NCBI GenBank assembly: GCA_021793175.1
Contig: JAJYTH010000004.1
Location: 1 to 64,000 of the forward strand
Length of the DNA: 64,000 nucleotides
Reading direction: 5' to 3'
Source: Actinomycetes bacterium
GTDB taxonomy: Bacteria > Actinomycetota > Actinomycetes > Mycobacteriales > Pseudonocardiaceae
The notes below the pieces were generated by a model. The model was not told the DNA's origin and made no database searches. It saw only the letters and a list, made by a program, of their open reading frames with translations. Shown here piece after piece: positions 40,228-48,786 of the stretch. Positions within the stretch are counted from its first letter, which is position 1, and every line of letters starts with the position of its first letter. Both the position numbers and the translations under genes were made by a program.

Positions 40228-41799
40228 GTGACCGCACTCCTCACCCGTTCGTCGGCGGGCGGCGTGGGCCAGGCTCCACGGGTCCGAAAGCCCCCGAGCG
40301 ACCGCGAAGCCGCCCTTTTGGGCAGGCCGATGCCCGGCGACCGAGGGCGCGCGCTGATCGTCACGCTCGTGCTGACGGCGATCGGTGCATTGGTGCGGCT
40401 GCAGAACCTGGGCGTGCCCACCGACGAGGGCACACCGGTGTTCGACGAGAAACACTACGTGCCCCAGGCGTGGCAGATGCTGCGCAACGGCGGCTACGAG
40501 GACAACCACGGCTACGAACTCGTCGTGCACCCGCCGTTGGCGAAACAACTCATCGCCATCGGCGAATGGATCTTCGGCTACAACGCCTGGGGATGGCGGT
40601 TCAGCGCGGCCGTCGCGGGCGCGCTCATCGTGCTGCTCACCGTCCGCATCGCTCGGCGGCTGACCCGGTCCACACTGCTGGGCGCAGTGGCGGGTGTGCT
40701 CGTCATCTGCGACGGCGTGCTGCACCTGCAGTCCAGGTCGGGGATGCTCGACATCTTCCTCGCCCTGTTCGTGCTCGCCGCGTTCGGTTGTGTGCTGCTC
40801 GACCGCGACCAAGTACGCGAACGGCTGGCCACCGCCGTGCGCGAAGGTTGGACCGACAAATCCCCCTACGGGCCGCGGCTCGGGTTCCGCTGGTGGCGGT
40901 TCGGCGCGGGCGTGCTGTTGGGCCTGGCCACGGCCGTGAAGTGGTCGGGCGCCTACTGGGTGATCGCCTTCGCGCTGCTGACCCTGGCCTTCGACGTCGT
41001 CGCCCGCAGAACGGCGGGCGTGCCCAAGCCCTGGCAAGGGGTGCTGCGACAGGACGTACCGCCGGTGGCGTGGAGCATCGGCGCCGTCTCGGTGCTCACC
41101 TACCTGGGTAGCTGGTGGGCGTGGTTCGCCAGCGAAACCGCCACCGACCGCAACTACGTGGAAATGCAGAACGTCGGCGACGGGCCGTTCGGTTTCGTGC
41201 CCGACGCGCTGCGTTCCCTCGTGCTCTACACGACGAACGTGCTGGACTTCCACAGCAACCTCGCCACACCGGACGGCGACCCGCACCCGTGGGAGTCGAA
41301 GCCGTGGACGTGGCCGATGGGGCTGCGCCCGATGCTGTACTACTACGAATCGGGCGAGCACGTGACGGGCTGCGGCGAGTCGGAATGCGTGAGCGCCACC
41401 ATGCTCATCGGCACGCCGGCGATGTGGTGGCTCGCTCTGCCCGTGCTGGCGTGGGGACTGTGGCGGGCGGTGTTCCGCACCGACTGGCGCTACGCCGCTG
41501 TACTCGTGGGCTACCTCGCGGGGCTGCTGCCGTGGTTCGTCAACCTCGACCGGCAGATGTACTACTTCTACGCCACGCCGTTGGCGCCGTTCCTCGCGCT
41601 GGGCCTGACGCTCGTGCTGGGGCAGCTGCTCGGCAGCGCCCGTAACGGCTACGAACGACGCGGCACCGGCCTGCTGGTGCTGTCGCTGTACGTCGGGTTG
41701 GTGGTCGCGAACTTCGCGTGGCTGTGGCCGATCCTGAACGGCGAACCGATCACCTACGACCGTTGGCAGGCGGAACTGTGGTTACCGTCGTGGCGGTGA
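40228..41799 (+). CDS. pmt: Protein O-mannosyltransferase (GT39)
   Basis: 523-aa multi-spanning membrane glycosyltransferase that transfers mannose from polyprenyl-phosphomannose to Ser/Thr of exported proteins. The catalytic first loop has FDEKHYVPQAWQMLRNGGYEDN with the conserved Asp-Glu pair. Around ten hydrophobic segments follow, with loop motifs SRSGMLDIFLALF and VKWSGAYWVIAFALLTLAFD, and a C-terminal FYATPLAPFLALGLTL. The GTG start has GGAG 4 nt upstream. The order rsmI-pmt is that of mycobacteria (Rv1003-Rv1002). Confidence 0.94.
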   Translation: MTALLTRSSAGGVGQAPRVRKPPSDREAALLGRPMPGDRGRALIVTLVLTAIGALVRLQNLGVPTDEGTPVFDEKHYVPQAWQMLRNGGYEDNHGYELVVHPPLAKQLIAIGEWIFGYNAWGWRFSAAVAGALIVLLTVRIARRLTRSTLLGAVAGVLVICDGVLHLQSRSGMLDIFLALFVLAAFGCVLLDRDQVRERLATAVREGWTDKSPYGPRLGFRWWRFGAGVLLGLATAVKWSGAYWVIAFALLTLAFDVVARRTAGVPKPWQGVLRQDVPPVAWSIGAVSVLTYLGSWWAWFASETATDRNYVEMQNVGDGPFGFVPDALRSLVLYTTNVLDFHSNLATPDGDPHPWESKPWTWPMGLRPMLYYYESGEHVTGCGESECVSATMLIGTPAMWWLALPVLAWGLWRAVFRTDWRYAAVLVGYLAGLLPWFVNLDRQMYYFYATPLAPFLALGLTLVLGQLLGSARNGYERRGTGLLVLSLYVGLVVANFAWLWPILNGEPITYDRWQAELWLPSWR

Positions 41800-41804
41800 C
41801 CCAT

Positions 41805-41838
41805 GACGACCCACGACCACGTGGCCGTGGGTGCCGTC
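41805..41838. terminator. Hairpin between convergent pmt and kinase genes
   Basis: Arms ACCCACG (41809-41815) and CGTGGGT (41826-41832), extended by GAC/GTC further out, enclose a 10-nt loop that itself contains CCACGTGG. It begins 5 nt after pmt and reaches the kinase stop codon. Probable shared terminator. Confidence 0.55.
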
Positions 41839-43612
41839 ACTGCTGACGCGGTACCAGTTTGGTGACCGGGCCGTCCGTGGAGGTGCCCGCCCTGGACAAC
41901 CAGCCCTCCACCTCGCGGTGGACGGTGTTGAGGGTGGGCCGGTTGCGTGGCTGCGGGTCCAGCGAGGCCGCGAGCAGCTTCGCGTGCACGCTGTGCCGGG
42001 GCAGCTGTGTGGGCGGCTCGGCTCGCGCGGCGGCCATGAGCGCCGCCATCGGAGTCTCCCGCGTACCGCGCGGAGGGTGCCCGGACAGCGCGTAGCTGAC
42101 GGTGGCCGCGAGCTGCCACGCGTCCGACGCCGGGCTCGCGGGCGCGCCCGCAGCCGTCTCCGGAGCCACGTAGTCGGGGGTGCCGACCATCATCCCCGTG
42201 GCCGTGAGGTTGGAGTCGCCCTTGCTGCGGGCGATACCGAAGTCGATGAGGTGGGCCACACCATCCGGGTCGATGATCACGTTCGACGGCTTCACGTCGC
42301 GGTGCAGCACGCCCTTGCTGTGCGCGGCCGCCAACGCACTGGCCATGGTGGCCCACAGCCGCCCGGCGGCGACGTCGTCCAGGGGGCCGCCGTTGTCGAC
42401 GACCTCGGCGAGCGGCTGCCCCTCCAGGTACTCCATCACCAGGGCGAGCCCGTCGGGCTCCTCCACCAGGTCGTACACGTGCACACAGTTCGGGTGGCTC
42501 AGCGCGGCCAACGCCCGCGCCTCGCGCTGCATGCGTTCCTCGGTCTCGCGGTCCGGCACGTGGGCGATCTTGAGCGCCACCGTGCGTCCGAGTTGCGTAT
42601 CCACGGCCTCCCACACGGTGCCGAAACCACCGTGGCCGAGCCGCCGCACCCGGCGGAACCTGCTGTTGCCCACCGGCGCGGACCCCGGCGGGACGGGAAC
42701 GGGACCCGGAGTGGCCGCCAGCTCCCTCGGGGGCTGTTCCGGTGGTTGTTCGGGCGTGGGAGCCACCGACGTGGGCGCGTACTGCTTCGCGGGCGGTGGC
42801 GGCGGTGGCGGTGGTGTCTGCGGTTCCCTCGGATTGACGTGCACCGGCTGCTGTGGGGGCTCCTGCTCCAAGGCCCGCTCGGGGCGGCGGTCGGAGTTCT
42901 CGATCGTCGACCAGCTCGGCGGCCCGACCAAGGCCACGGGGATCACCCCGAGAACCGTGGTGGGCAGAAAGCCCAACCACAGGTGCACGGCCGTGTTGGC
43001 CTCGACACCGGCCGACGCGATCACCAACGCCACGAACGACGCCCACAGCAGCCTGCCCGGCCACTTGGGGCCGCGGCGCATGGCGATGCGGGCGAGCAAC
43101 AGCACCGCGAGCAACACCAGCAGCGGCAGGGCGACGAGACCACCCAGGTAGTAGCTGTAGGCGAGCATGTCGCCGGAGGGGTAGAACAACGTCTCGTAGA
43201 CGTTCTGCTTGCCACCCAGGTATTCGTCCTGCGGCCCGACCCAGCAGTACTGCTGCTGGAGGGCGGAGAACTCCTGCGCCGACAGCCCGGCGGGATCACC
43301 GCGGAACGCGGCGCGGAACACGCTCGACACTCCGGTGATCAGCAACCAGGGGATGAGCAGTATGCCCACGAGACCGAACGCGATGAGCGCCGCGAGCGCA
43401 CCGCCGTGGTAGCGGTTACCGGTGAACTTGCGCATCACCGCGACCGCCACGACTGTGCCCACCGGGAACAACGCGATCAACGCGCCGGCCATGCTCGTCG
43501 CCCACGCCCAGTCGCCTGGGCACAAGCCCGGTTGGAACAACCGATAGGCCAGCGAGAGCAACGAGCTCGCGATCGATTCCACCCCTCGCTCCTTCGCCGC
43601 GTCGCCCGGCAT
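41837..43612 (-). CDS. Ser/Thr protein kinase with N-terminal membrane domain (reversed topology)
   Basis: 591-aa protein. The first 230 residues hold about five hydrophobic segments (about 41-60, 72-95, 151-177, 186-204, 211-230) with a 50-residue loop between the second and third. A Pro-rich cytoplasmic linker with a run of eight or more prolines (about 235-315) leads to a C-terminal kinase domain (about 318-580). Catalytic features are complete: Gly loop LGHGGFGTVWEA, VALKIA, HRDVKPSN (438-445), DFG (457-459) and APE (YVAPET). In the usual actinobacterial PknB layout the kinase comes first and the membrane helix after it. The sensed signal and substrates are unknown. Divergent from the NLR module. 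Confidence 0.85.
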   Translation of the reverse strand: MPGDAAKERGVESIASSLLSLAYRLFQPGLCPGDWAWATSMAGALIALFPVGTVVAVAVMRKFTGNRYHGGALAALIAFGLVGILLIPWLLITGVSSVFRAAFRGDPAGLSAQEFSALQQQYCWVGPQDEYLGGKQNVYETLFYPSGDMLAYSYYLGGLVALPLLVLLAVLLLARIAMRRGPKWPGRLLWASFVALVIASAGVEANTAVHLWLGFLPTTVLGVIPVALVGPPSWSTIENSDRRPERALEQEPPQQPVHVNPREPQTPPPPPPPPAKQYAPTSVAPTPEQPPEQPPRELAATPGPVPVPPGSAPVGNSRFRRVRRLGHGGFGTVWEAVDTQLGRTVALKIAHVPDRETEERMQREARALAALSHPNCVHVYDLVEEPDGLALVMEYLEGQPLAEVVDNGGPLDDVAAGRLWATMASALAAAHSKGVLHRDVKPSNVIIDPDGVAHLIDFGIARSKGDSNLTATGMMVGTPDYVAPETAAGAPASPASDAWQLAATVSYALSGHPPRGTRETPMAALMAAARAEPPTQLPRHSVHAKLLAASLDPQPRNRPTLNTVHREVEGWLSRAGTSTDGPVTKLVPRQQ

Positions 43613-43762
43613 CGTCCGAAGTCCCAGTATGGCGGTTGCCGTGAACCGAGCTTACGGCGGGCGCGGTGAACAGCCGTTCAGACGATGTGGTCTCGACCCG
43701 AAATGGGGTAGGCTGCGTGGGCATTTCCTTTCTCAGCGCATCGACAAAACTGGGGGGCGAGC

Positions 43763-44173
43763 GTGAGCACTGTGGATGCCGTCGCATTGTCGGGCGAGAT
43801 GATGCCCTACCTCACCGCTGCCGTCGGCGCCTACGGCACAGCTGTACTGGCGAAAATCGAGGAAAAGGCAGCGGATGCGACCGTGGGGGTCGGGCAACGT
43901 CTGCTACGCGGCCTACTCAGCGGCGGGAACAAGGACGACATCGAGTCGGCGGTCGACGATCTGGCCCGCGACCCCGACGACGAGGGCCGGCAGTGGGTGC
44001 TGCGGGCGCGGGTCAAGGAGACCCTGGAAGCCGACGACACGCTGGCAGCCCAACTCGCTTCCCTGCTGCAACAGCGATCTTCTGTGTCCGCTGCCGGCAA
44101 GGGGTCGGTGGCTGTGGGCGGCGATGTCACCGGCATCATCGCCACGGGGAACAACACAACGATCAAACGCTGA
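43763..44173 (+). CDS. Putative NLR partner (effector) with C-terminal RHIM-like motif
   Basis: 136-aa protein. The first about 55 residues are helical and partly hydrophobic (MMPYLTAAVGAYGTAVLAKIEEKAAD; GQRLLRGLL), with a second helical segment to about 105 (RQWVLRARVKETLEADDTLAAQLASLLQ). The last 25 residues, GKGSVAVGGDVTGIIATG then NNTTIKR, look unlike the rest: beta-prone, rich in Gly, Val and Asn, and containing IATGNNTTI. The next gene product carries a matching motif near its N-terminus (VSTGPNAHI). This is the layout of bacterial amyloid-signalling pairs, in which a short effector (often a Bell domain) is nucleated by an adjacent NLR. The GTG start has GGGGGGCGA upstream. Cell-death or membrane activity is inference. 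The TTG-started NLR gene follows 18 bp later. Confidence 0.65.
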   Translation: MSTVDAVALSGEMMPYLTAAVGAYGTAVLAKIEEKAADATVGVGQRLLRGLLSGGNKDDIESAVDDLARDPDDEGRQWVLRARVKETLEADDTLAAQLASLLQQRSSVSAAGKGSVAVGGDVTGIIATGNNTTIKR

Positions 44174-44177
44174 GCGA

Positions 44178-44193
44178 AACGCTTTCGAGCGTT
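44178..44193 (+). promoter_or_regulatory. UUCG-loop hairpin covering the NLR start codon
   Basis: AACGCT-TTCG-AGCGTT forms a 6-bp stem with a TTCG loop between the two genes of the NLR module. Its 3' arm overlaps the TTG start (44192-44194). In RNA it could reduce initiation of the NLR relative to the effector. Confidence 0.45.
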
Positions 44194-46612
44194 GAACGAC
44201 CGAGAGCGCCCACCGCGCCGCTCGACACACCACGTCACGGCGATCGGAGCCAACGCCGCGGCCGTCGCCGTGAACTTCGGCGTCGTCAGCACCGGCCCGA
44301 ATGCGCACATCAACTCGTGGATACTGCCCCCGCAGGCTTGGGGACGTCCTGATGAGGTCAACGTTGCCCCAGGCACGCACAACCTCACCACCCCACGTCC
44401 ATTGGTCGGTCGCACCACCGAACTCGCTCGACTACATCGGTCCCTCACCAACGGCCCCGCACGCGGGGACGTCCACGTCATCCACGGGCTGGGCGGAGTC
44501 GGCAAGAGCGCGCTCGCTCTGCATTACGCCCGCGCGCACACCGCCGAGGGACGGTTCGCCTGGTGGATCAGAGCGCACGACGAGGAGACAGTCGAATCCG
44601 ACCTCGCGGCACTCACCTACAGGGTGAATCCCGCGCTCGCGCAGGCGAGGATGACGCCCCGACACGCCGCCGAGTGGGCGCGGAACTGGTTGCAGTCGAA
44701 CCGGGACTGGCTGCTGGTGTTCGACGATGTGGCAGACCCGGGACTGATCGAGGACAGCGTCGGCCCATTGACGACGGGGCGGCACCTGATCACCAGTAGG
44801 CGGGCGTCCGGCTGGGCAGTGGCGGCATCGATCCACTTCCTCGATGTACTGGCCCCAGAACCCGCCCGCGAACTGCTCCGCCGATGTTCTCCCGACGGCA
44901 GCGACGACGTCATCGCAGAGCTGGCAGCCGACCTCGGGCACCTTCCGCTGGCCGTGGAACAGGCGGCCGCCTACCTCGAGGAAACCCGGACGCCCGTCGC
45001 TCGGTATCTGGCCCGGCTTCGGGCCACCCCGGACCGGATGCTGCGGGCGGGCGCACACGACACCGATCCACAGGATACCGTCGCCGGGGTGTGGCGGATC
45101 ACCGAAGAGGCCGTCGCCGCCCGTTCTCCGTTCGCCGCCCGGCTCGCCCATCTGCTCGCGTGGTACGCGCCGTTGCCGATACCGAGAGAGGTCGTGTACA
45201 CCGTTGCCGACGACCAGGCGGAGGTCGACGAGGCACTCGGCGTGCTCGCCGCTTACAACATGGTCCGGTTGACCGCAACGCACGTCGAGATGCACCGGCT
45301 CGTGCAGGTGGTCGGCAGGATGCTGGACGACGGCGAACGACACGGCCCCGACGTCCTCACTGATGCACACGCATCGGCCGTACGAGCTCTGGCCATGGCA
45401 CTGCCCGCATCAAGCACCTTGTACAACTTGCCGAACCTACGGCAATGGCCCTGGTGGCTGTCCGTGCTGCCACACATCGATCACCTCGTCGGGACGTCCG
45501 TGCCGGTCGGTGCGCGGGTCGACGTGGCACGTCTGCTGCTGGCTGCCGAGAAGTTCCGCAGCCTCCGGGCCACCAGCAACCATGCGGCCGAACGCGTGCA
45601 GCAGGCAGTGACGCTCTTGGCGGCCGAACTCGGCGCCGACCACGTCGAGGTGCTCGCCGCCCGACTCAACCTGGGCTGGGCCTACGAAGCCGCCGGTGAC
45701 CTCGGCCGGGCGGAGGATGTCTACACCGCACTTGTCTCCGACCACGAACGTGTGTTGGGACCACGGCACGAGGCCACCCTCACCGCCCGGCTGATGCTGC
45801 AAACCGTGCACCTGCGGCTGGACAAAACCGACAACTCGAACGACCTGGCGGTGGACTGCGAACGTTTCCTCGGACCCGAGCACGAGCTGACCGTGTTCGC
45901 ACGCTATCACCACATGACTTCCACGATCACTGCAGACGGCGTCTCGGCCGCAGCACTCGACGAGGCCCGCCGAAACACCCACGATCTCGTCACGCTGCTC
46001 GGCGAGGATAACCCACTGTCCTATTTCACCAGGGCAAGCTTCGGGGTGCTCCAGGCCATCGCCGGGGACCCCGCAGGGGGCATCGGGCTACTCGAAGAAG
46101 TGATCGACGACTGCCGCCGCGCTTGCGGCAGGGACGACGAGCCGTGGTTGGCGTTCCTGCGCGGACTGCTGGCGGTGGCCCTCTTCTTCCAGAAGGAATG
46201 GCACCGCGCGCGCGAGCTGCTCGACGAGGTGCTGCCGCGACTGTTGTCCGCGTACAGCGTCACCGATCCCGACGTTCTCCTCCTACGCTACCTACATTGC
46301 ATGGCGATGTTCGCCGCCGACGACCTCGAGCGGACTCACGCAGCGGCGACCGAACTGCTCGACGACACCGTCGGCGTGTTCCCTCGCGATCACTTTGTGG
46401 TTATGTGGAGCCGGCTTCTCCTCGCATTGTGCGAGCTGGGCGAGTTCCACGTGCGCCAGGCCAGGGAGCTGGCCAGCGAGGTTCACGCCGACATGGAGCG
46501 GGTCTTCGGTTCCCATGACGAGAACACGGCGGCGGCCCGCAAAGTGCTGCGAATGGCGAACGCGTTGTGCGCCATCCGCCACCCGATCCGCTGGCTGACC
46601 GGCCGCTTGTGA
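44192..46612 (+). CDS. NB-ARC/TPR STAND ATPase (NLR-like) with N-terminal RHIM-like motif
   Basis: 806-aa protein of the STAND class. Residues 18-40 (IGANAAAVAVNFGVVSTG, then PNAHI) match the end of the preceding protein. After a linker, LVGRTTELARLHRSL (71-85) opens the NB-ARC domain: P-loop GLGGVGKS (99-106), Walker B LLVFDD (174-179), the sensor-like ITSRRASGW, and the GxP-like LGHLPLAVEQAAAYL. A winged-helix region and helical TPR-like repeats (YEAAGDLGRAEDVYTALVSDHERVLGPRHEATL and following) form the C-terminal sensor half. The start is TTG, because no ATG or GTG fits upstream of the motif. NLRs of this type sense an intruder and oligomerise to activate an effector, here presumably the small protein upstream. 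The trigger is unknown. Confidence 0.78.
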   Translation: MNDRERPPRRSTHHVTAIGANAAAVAVNFGVVSTGPNAHINSWILPPQAWGRPDEVNVAPGTHNLTTPRPLVGRTTELARLHRSLTNGPARGDVHVIHGLGGVGKSALALHYARAHTAEGRFAWWIRAHDEETVESDLAALTYRVNPALAQARMTPRHAAEWARNWLQSNRDWLLVFDDVADPGLIEDSVGPLTTGRHLITSRRASGWAVAASIHFLDVLAPEPARELLRRCSPDGSDDVIAELAADLGHLPLAVEQAAAYLEETRTPVARYLARLRATPDRMLRAGAHDTDPQDTVAGVWRITEEAVAARSPFAARLAHLLAWYAPLPIPREVVYTVADDQAEVDEALGVLAAYNMVRLTATHVEMHRLVQVVGRMLDDGERHGPDVLTDAHASAVRALAMALPASSTLYNLPNLRQWPWWLSVLPHIDHLVGTSVPVGARVDVARLLLAAEKFRSLRATSNHAAERVQQAVTLLAAELGADHVEVLAARLNLGWAYEAAGDLGRAEDVYTALVSDHERVLGPRHEATLTARLMLQTVHLRLDKTDNSNDLAVDCERFLGPEHELTVFARYHHMTSTITADGVSAAALDEARRNTHDLVTLLGEDNPLSYFTRASFGVLQAIAGDPAGGIGLLEEVIDDCRRACGRDDEPWLAFLRGLLAVALFFQKEWHRARELLDEVLPRLLSAYSVTDPDVLLLRYLHCMAMFAADDLERTHAAATELLDDTVGVFPRDHFVVMWSRLLLALCELGEFHVRQARELASEVHADMERVFGSHDENTAAARKVLRMANALCAIRHPIRWLTGRL

Positions 46613-46689
46613 ACCTTCGGACACTGGTGTGCCGTACCGGCCGGTTCTACCGTCAGCACGCACACCCTCGACGTGGAGGAGGCAGCGGC

Positions 46690-46734
46690 ATGGACGGCAT
46701 GGACGGCATGGATGACATGGACGACATGGGCGGC
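46690..46734 (+). repeat. 9-bp tandem repeat at the start of prpE
   Basis: Five consecutive 9-bp units of the form ATGGAYGRC/ATGGGCGGC encode MDG-MDG-MDD-MDD-MGG. Each unit carries an in-frame ATG. A change in unit number would keep the frame. Confidence 0.9.
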
Positions 46735-48660
46735 ACGAACCACCCGGGCGACGCCGGCACGGCCCAGGAGGCGCCCAGCACGAGCACGTACGCCGAACAG
46801 TATCGACGCAGTCTGGACGACCCGGATGGTTTCTGGTTGGAAGCCGCGCGGGCGATCGACTGGACCCGGCGCCCCACCCGGGCGCTCGACGACTCGGCCG
46901 CACCGCTGTACCAGTGGTTTCCCGACGGGGAGCTCAACACGGCGTACAACGCGCTCGACCGGCACGTCGACGCGGGCCGGGGCGAGCAGGACGCGCTGAT
47001 CTGGGACTCCCCGGTCACCGGTTCGAAACACCGTTACACCTACCGCGAGCTGCGCGACGAGGTGGCGACGTTCGCGGGCGCACTGCGCTCGCTGGGCGTC
47101 GGTAAGGGCGACCGCGTCGTCCTCTACCTACCCATGGTGCCGGAGGCGGTCGTCGCCATGCTCGCCTGCGCCCGGCTGGGCGCGGTGCATTCCGTGGTGT
47201 TCGGCGGGTTCGCCCCGAGGGAACTCGCCACGCGCATCGACGACGCCCGCCCGAAGGTCGTGGTCGCGGCGTCGTGCGGTGTCGAACCGTCACGCATCGT
47301 GGAATACCTGCCGATCGTGCGGAAAGCGCTGGCGGACACCACCCACCGGCCCGAGCACGTCGTGGTGCTCCAGCGGAACACGGCGCGCACCGAACTGCGC
47401 GACGGGGAGACCGACTGGGCCGACCTCGTGGCGACCGCGCGTCCCGCCGACCCCGTTCCGGTGGCCGCCACCGATCCGCTCTACGTCCTCTACACATCCG
47501 GCACCACCGGCAGGCCGAAAGGCGTGGTGCGCGACACCGGCGGGCACGCAGTCGCGTTGGCGTGGTCGATGGCGGGCATCTACGACATCGGCCCCGGCGA
47601 CGTGTGGTGGACGGCGTCCGACGTCGGCTGGGTGGTGGGCCACTCCTACATCGTGTACGCGCCACTGCTGGTGGGGGCAACGTCGGTGCTGTACGAGGGG
47701 AAACCGGTGGGCACACCCGACGCGGGCGCGTTCTGGCGCGTGGTGTCCGAGTACGGCGTGCGTACGTTGTTCACCGCGCCCACGGCCATGCGAGCCATCA
47801 AACGAGTCGATCCCGACGGCGCCGAAATGGCGCGCTACGACCTCAGCCGGCTTCACACCCTGTTCCTGGCCGGGGAGCGAACGGATCCGCAGACGTACCA
47901 CTGGGCGACCGAACGACTGGGCGTGCCGGTGGTCGACCACTGGTGGCAGACGGAGACGGGCTGGGCCATCGCCGCGAACCCTCGGGGGCTCGAACCGCTG
48001 CCGCTGAAACCCGGCTCGGCCACCGTGCCCATGCCGGGTTGGGACGTGCGGGTGCTGGATCAGTCCGGCGAGGAACGACCCGCGGGCCAGGAGGGCGCGA
48101 TCGCCGTGCGACTCCCCCTGCCGCCGGGTGCGCTCTCCACACTGTGGGGCGACGACGACCGCTACGTCGACGCGTACCTGTCGCGCTACGAAGGCCACTA
48201 CCTCACCGGCGACTCGGGTTACGTCGACTCCGACGGCTACGTCTTCGTCATGGGACGCACCGACGACGTCATCAACGTCGCGGGCCACCGACTGTCCACG
48301 GGAGCGATGGAAGCGGTACTGGCCGCACATCCCGCGGTGGCCGAATGCGCGGTGATCGGCGTGCACGACGCGCTCAAGGGACAGCTGCCTCGGGGATTCG
48401 TGGTGCTCAAGACGGGCGTGGACGTCACGGAGGAGGAGTTGCGCGACGAACTGGTGGCCGCGGTCCGCGCCGAGATCGGGCCGGTCGCGGCCTTCCGGGA
48501 CGTCACCGTGGTGGACGCGTTGCCGAAGACACGCTCGGGCAAGGTGCTGCGCAAGACGATGCGGGCCCTCGCCGACGGCCGCGACGAGGCGGTGCCGTCG
48601 ACGATCGAGGACCCGGAGGTGCTGGAGCGACTCAAGGACGTGCTGCGGGCTCAGCGATGA
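46690..48660 (+). CDS. prpE: PrpE-type propionyl/short-chain acyl-CoA synthetase
   Basis: 656-aa adenylate-forming enzyme of the acetyl/propionyl-CoA synthetase group. Motifs: WFPDGELNTAYNALDRHV, VVLYLPMVPEAVVAML then GAVHSVVFGGFAP, the ATP loop LYTSGTTGRPKGVVRD followed by GGHAVALAWSM (typical of PrpE), WWQTETGWAI, and the C-terminal catalytic Lys in LPKTRSGKVLRKTMRALADG, a usual site of acetylation control. The ATG at 46690 has GGAGGAGGC upstream. It begins with a Met-Asp repeat giving several in-frame ATGs, an odd extension not needed for the fold. No prpBCD genes are nearby. Confidence 0.88.
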   Translation: MDGMDGMDDMDDMGGTNHPGDAGTAQEAPSTSTYAEQYRRSLDDPDGFWLEAARAIDWTRRPTRALDDSAAPLYQWFPDGELNTAYNALDRHVDAGRGEQDALIWDSPVTGSKHRYTYRELRDEVATFAGALRSLGVGKGDRVVLYLPMVPEAVVAMLACARLGAVHSVVFGGFAPRELATRIDDARPKVVVAASCGVEPSRIVEYLPIVRKALADTTHRPEHVVVLQRNTARTELRDGETDWADLVATARPADPVPVAATDPLYVLYTSGTTGRPKGVVRDTGGHAVALAWSMAGIYDIGPGDVWWTASDVGWVVGHSYIVYAPLLVGATSVLYEGKPVGTPDAGAFWRVVSEYGVRTLFTAPTAMRAIKRVDPDGAEMARYDLSRLHTLFLAGERTDPQTYHWATERLGVPVVDHWWQTETGWAIAANPRGLEPLPLKPGSATVPMPGWDVRVLDQSGEERPAGQEGAIAVRLPLPPGALSTLWGDDDRYVDAYLSRYEGHYLTGDSGYVDSDGYVFVMGRTDDVINVAGHRLSTGAMEAVLAAHPAVAECAVIGVHDALKGQLPRGFVVLKTGVDVTEEELRDELVAAVRAEIGPVAAFRDVTVVDALPKTRSGKVLRKTMRALADGRDEAVPSTIEDPEVLERLKDVLRAQR

Positions 48661-48725
48661 CAGCTAAGACGCCGGCCACGACGAACGGTCGTGGCCGACA
48701 AGTCCGAGCCCCTCACTCGAACGGT

Positions 48726-48758
48726 GGTTGTCTGGACCAGTGGGTGGTCTGAACCTGT
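48726..48758 (+). promoter_or_regulatory. Two DasR-like (dre) operator sites upstream of the hexosaminidase gene
   Basis: GGTTGTCTGGACCAGT (48726-48741) and GGTGGTCTGAACCTGT (48743-48758) match the DasR consensus ASTGGTCTAGACCAST at 13 and 12 of 16 positions by my count. They lie side by side, centres 17 bp apart, 29-61 bp before the GH20 start. DasR is the GntR repressor of chitin and GlcNAc use in actinomycetes. Confidence 0.6.
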
Positions 48759-48786
48759 AGGTGCCCTTGAGTCAACGGAGGTGCTC

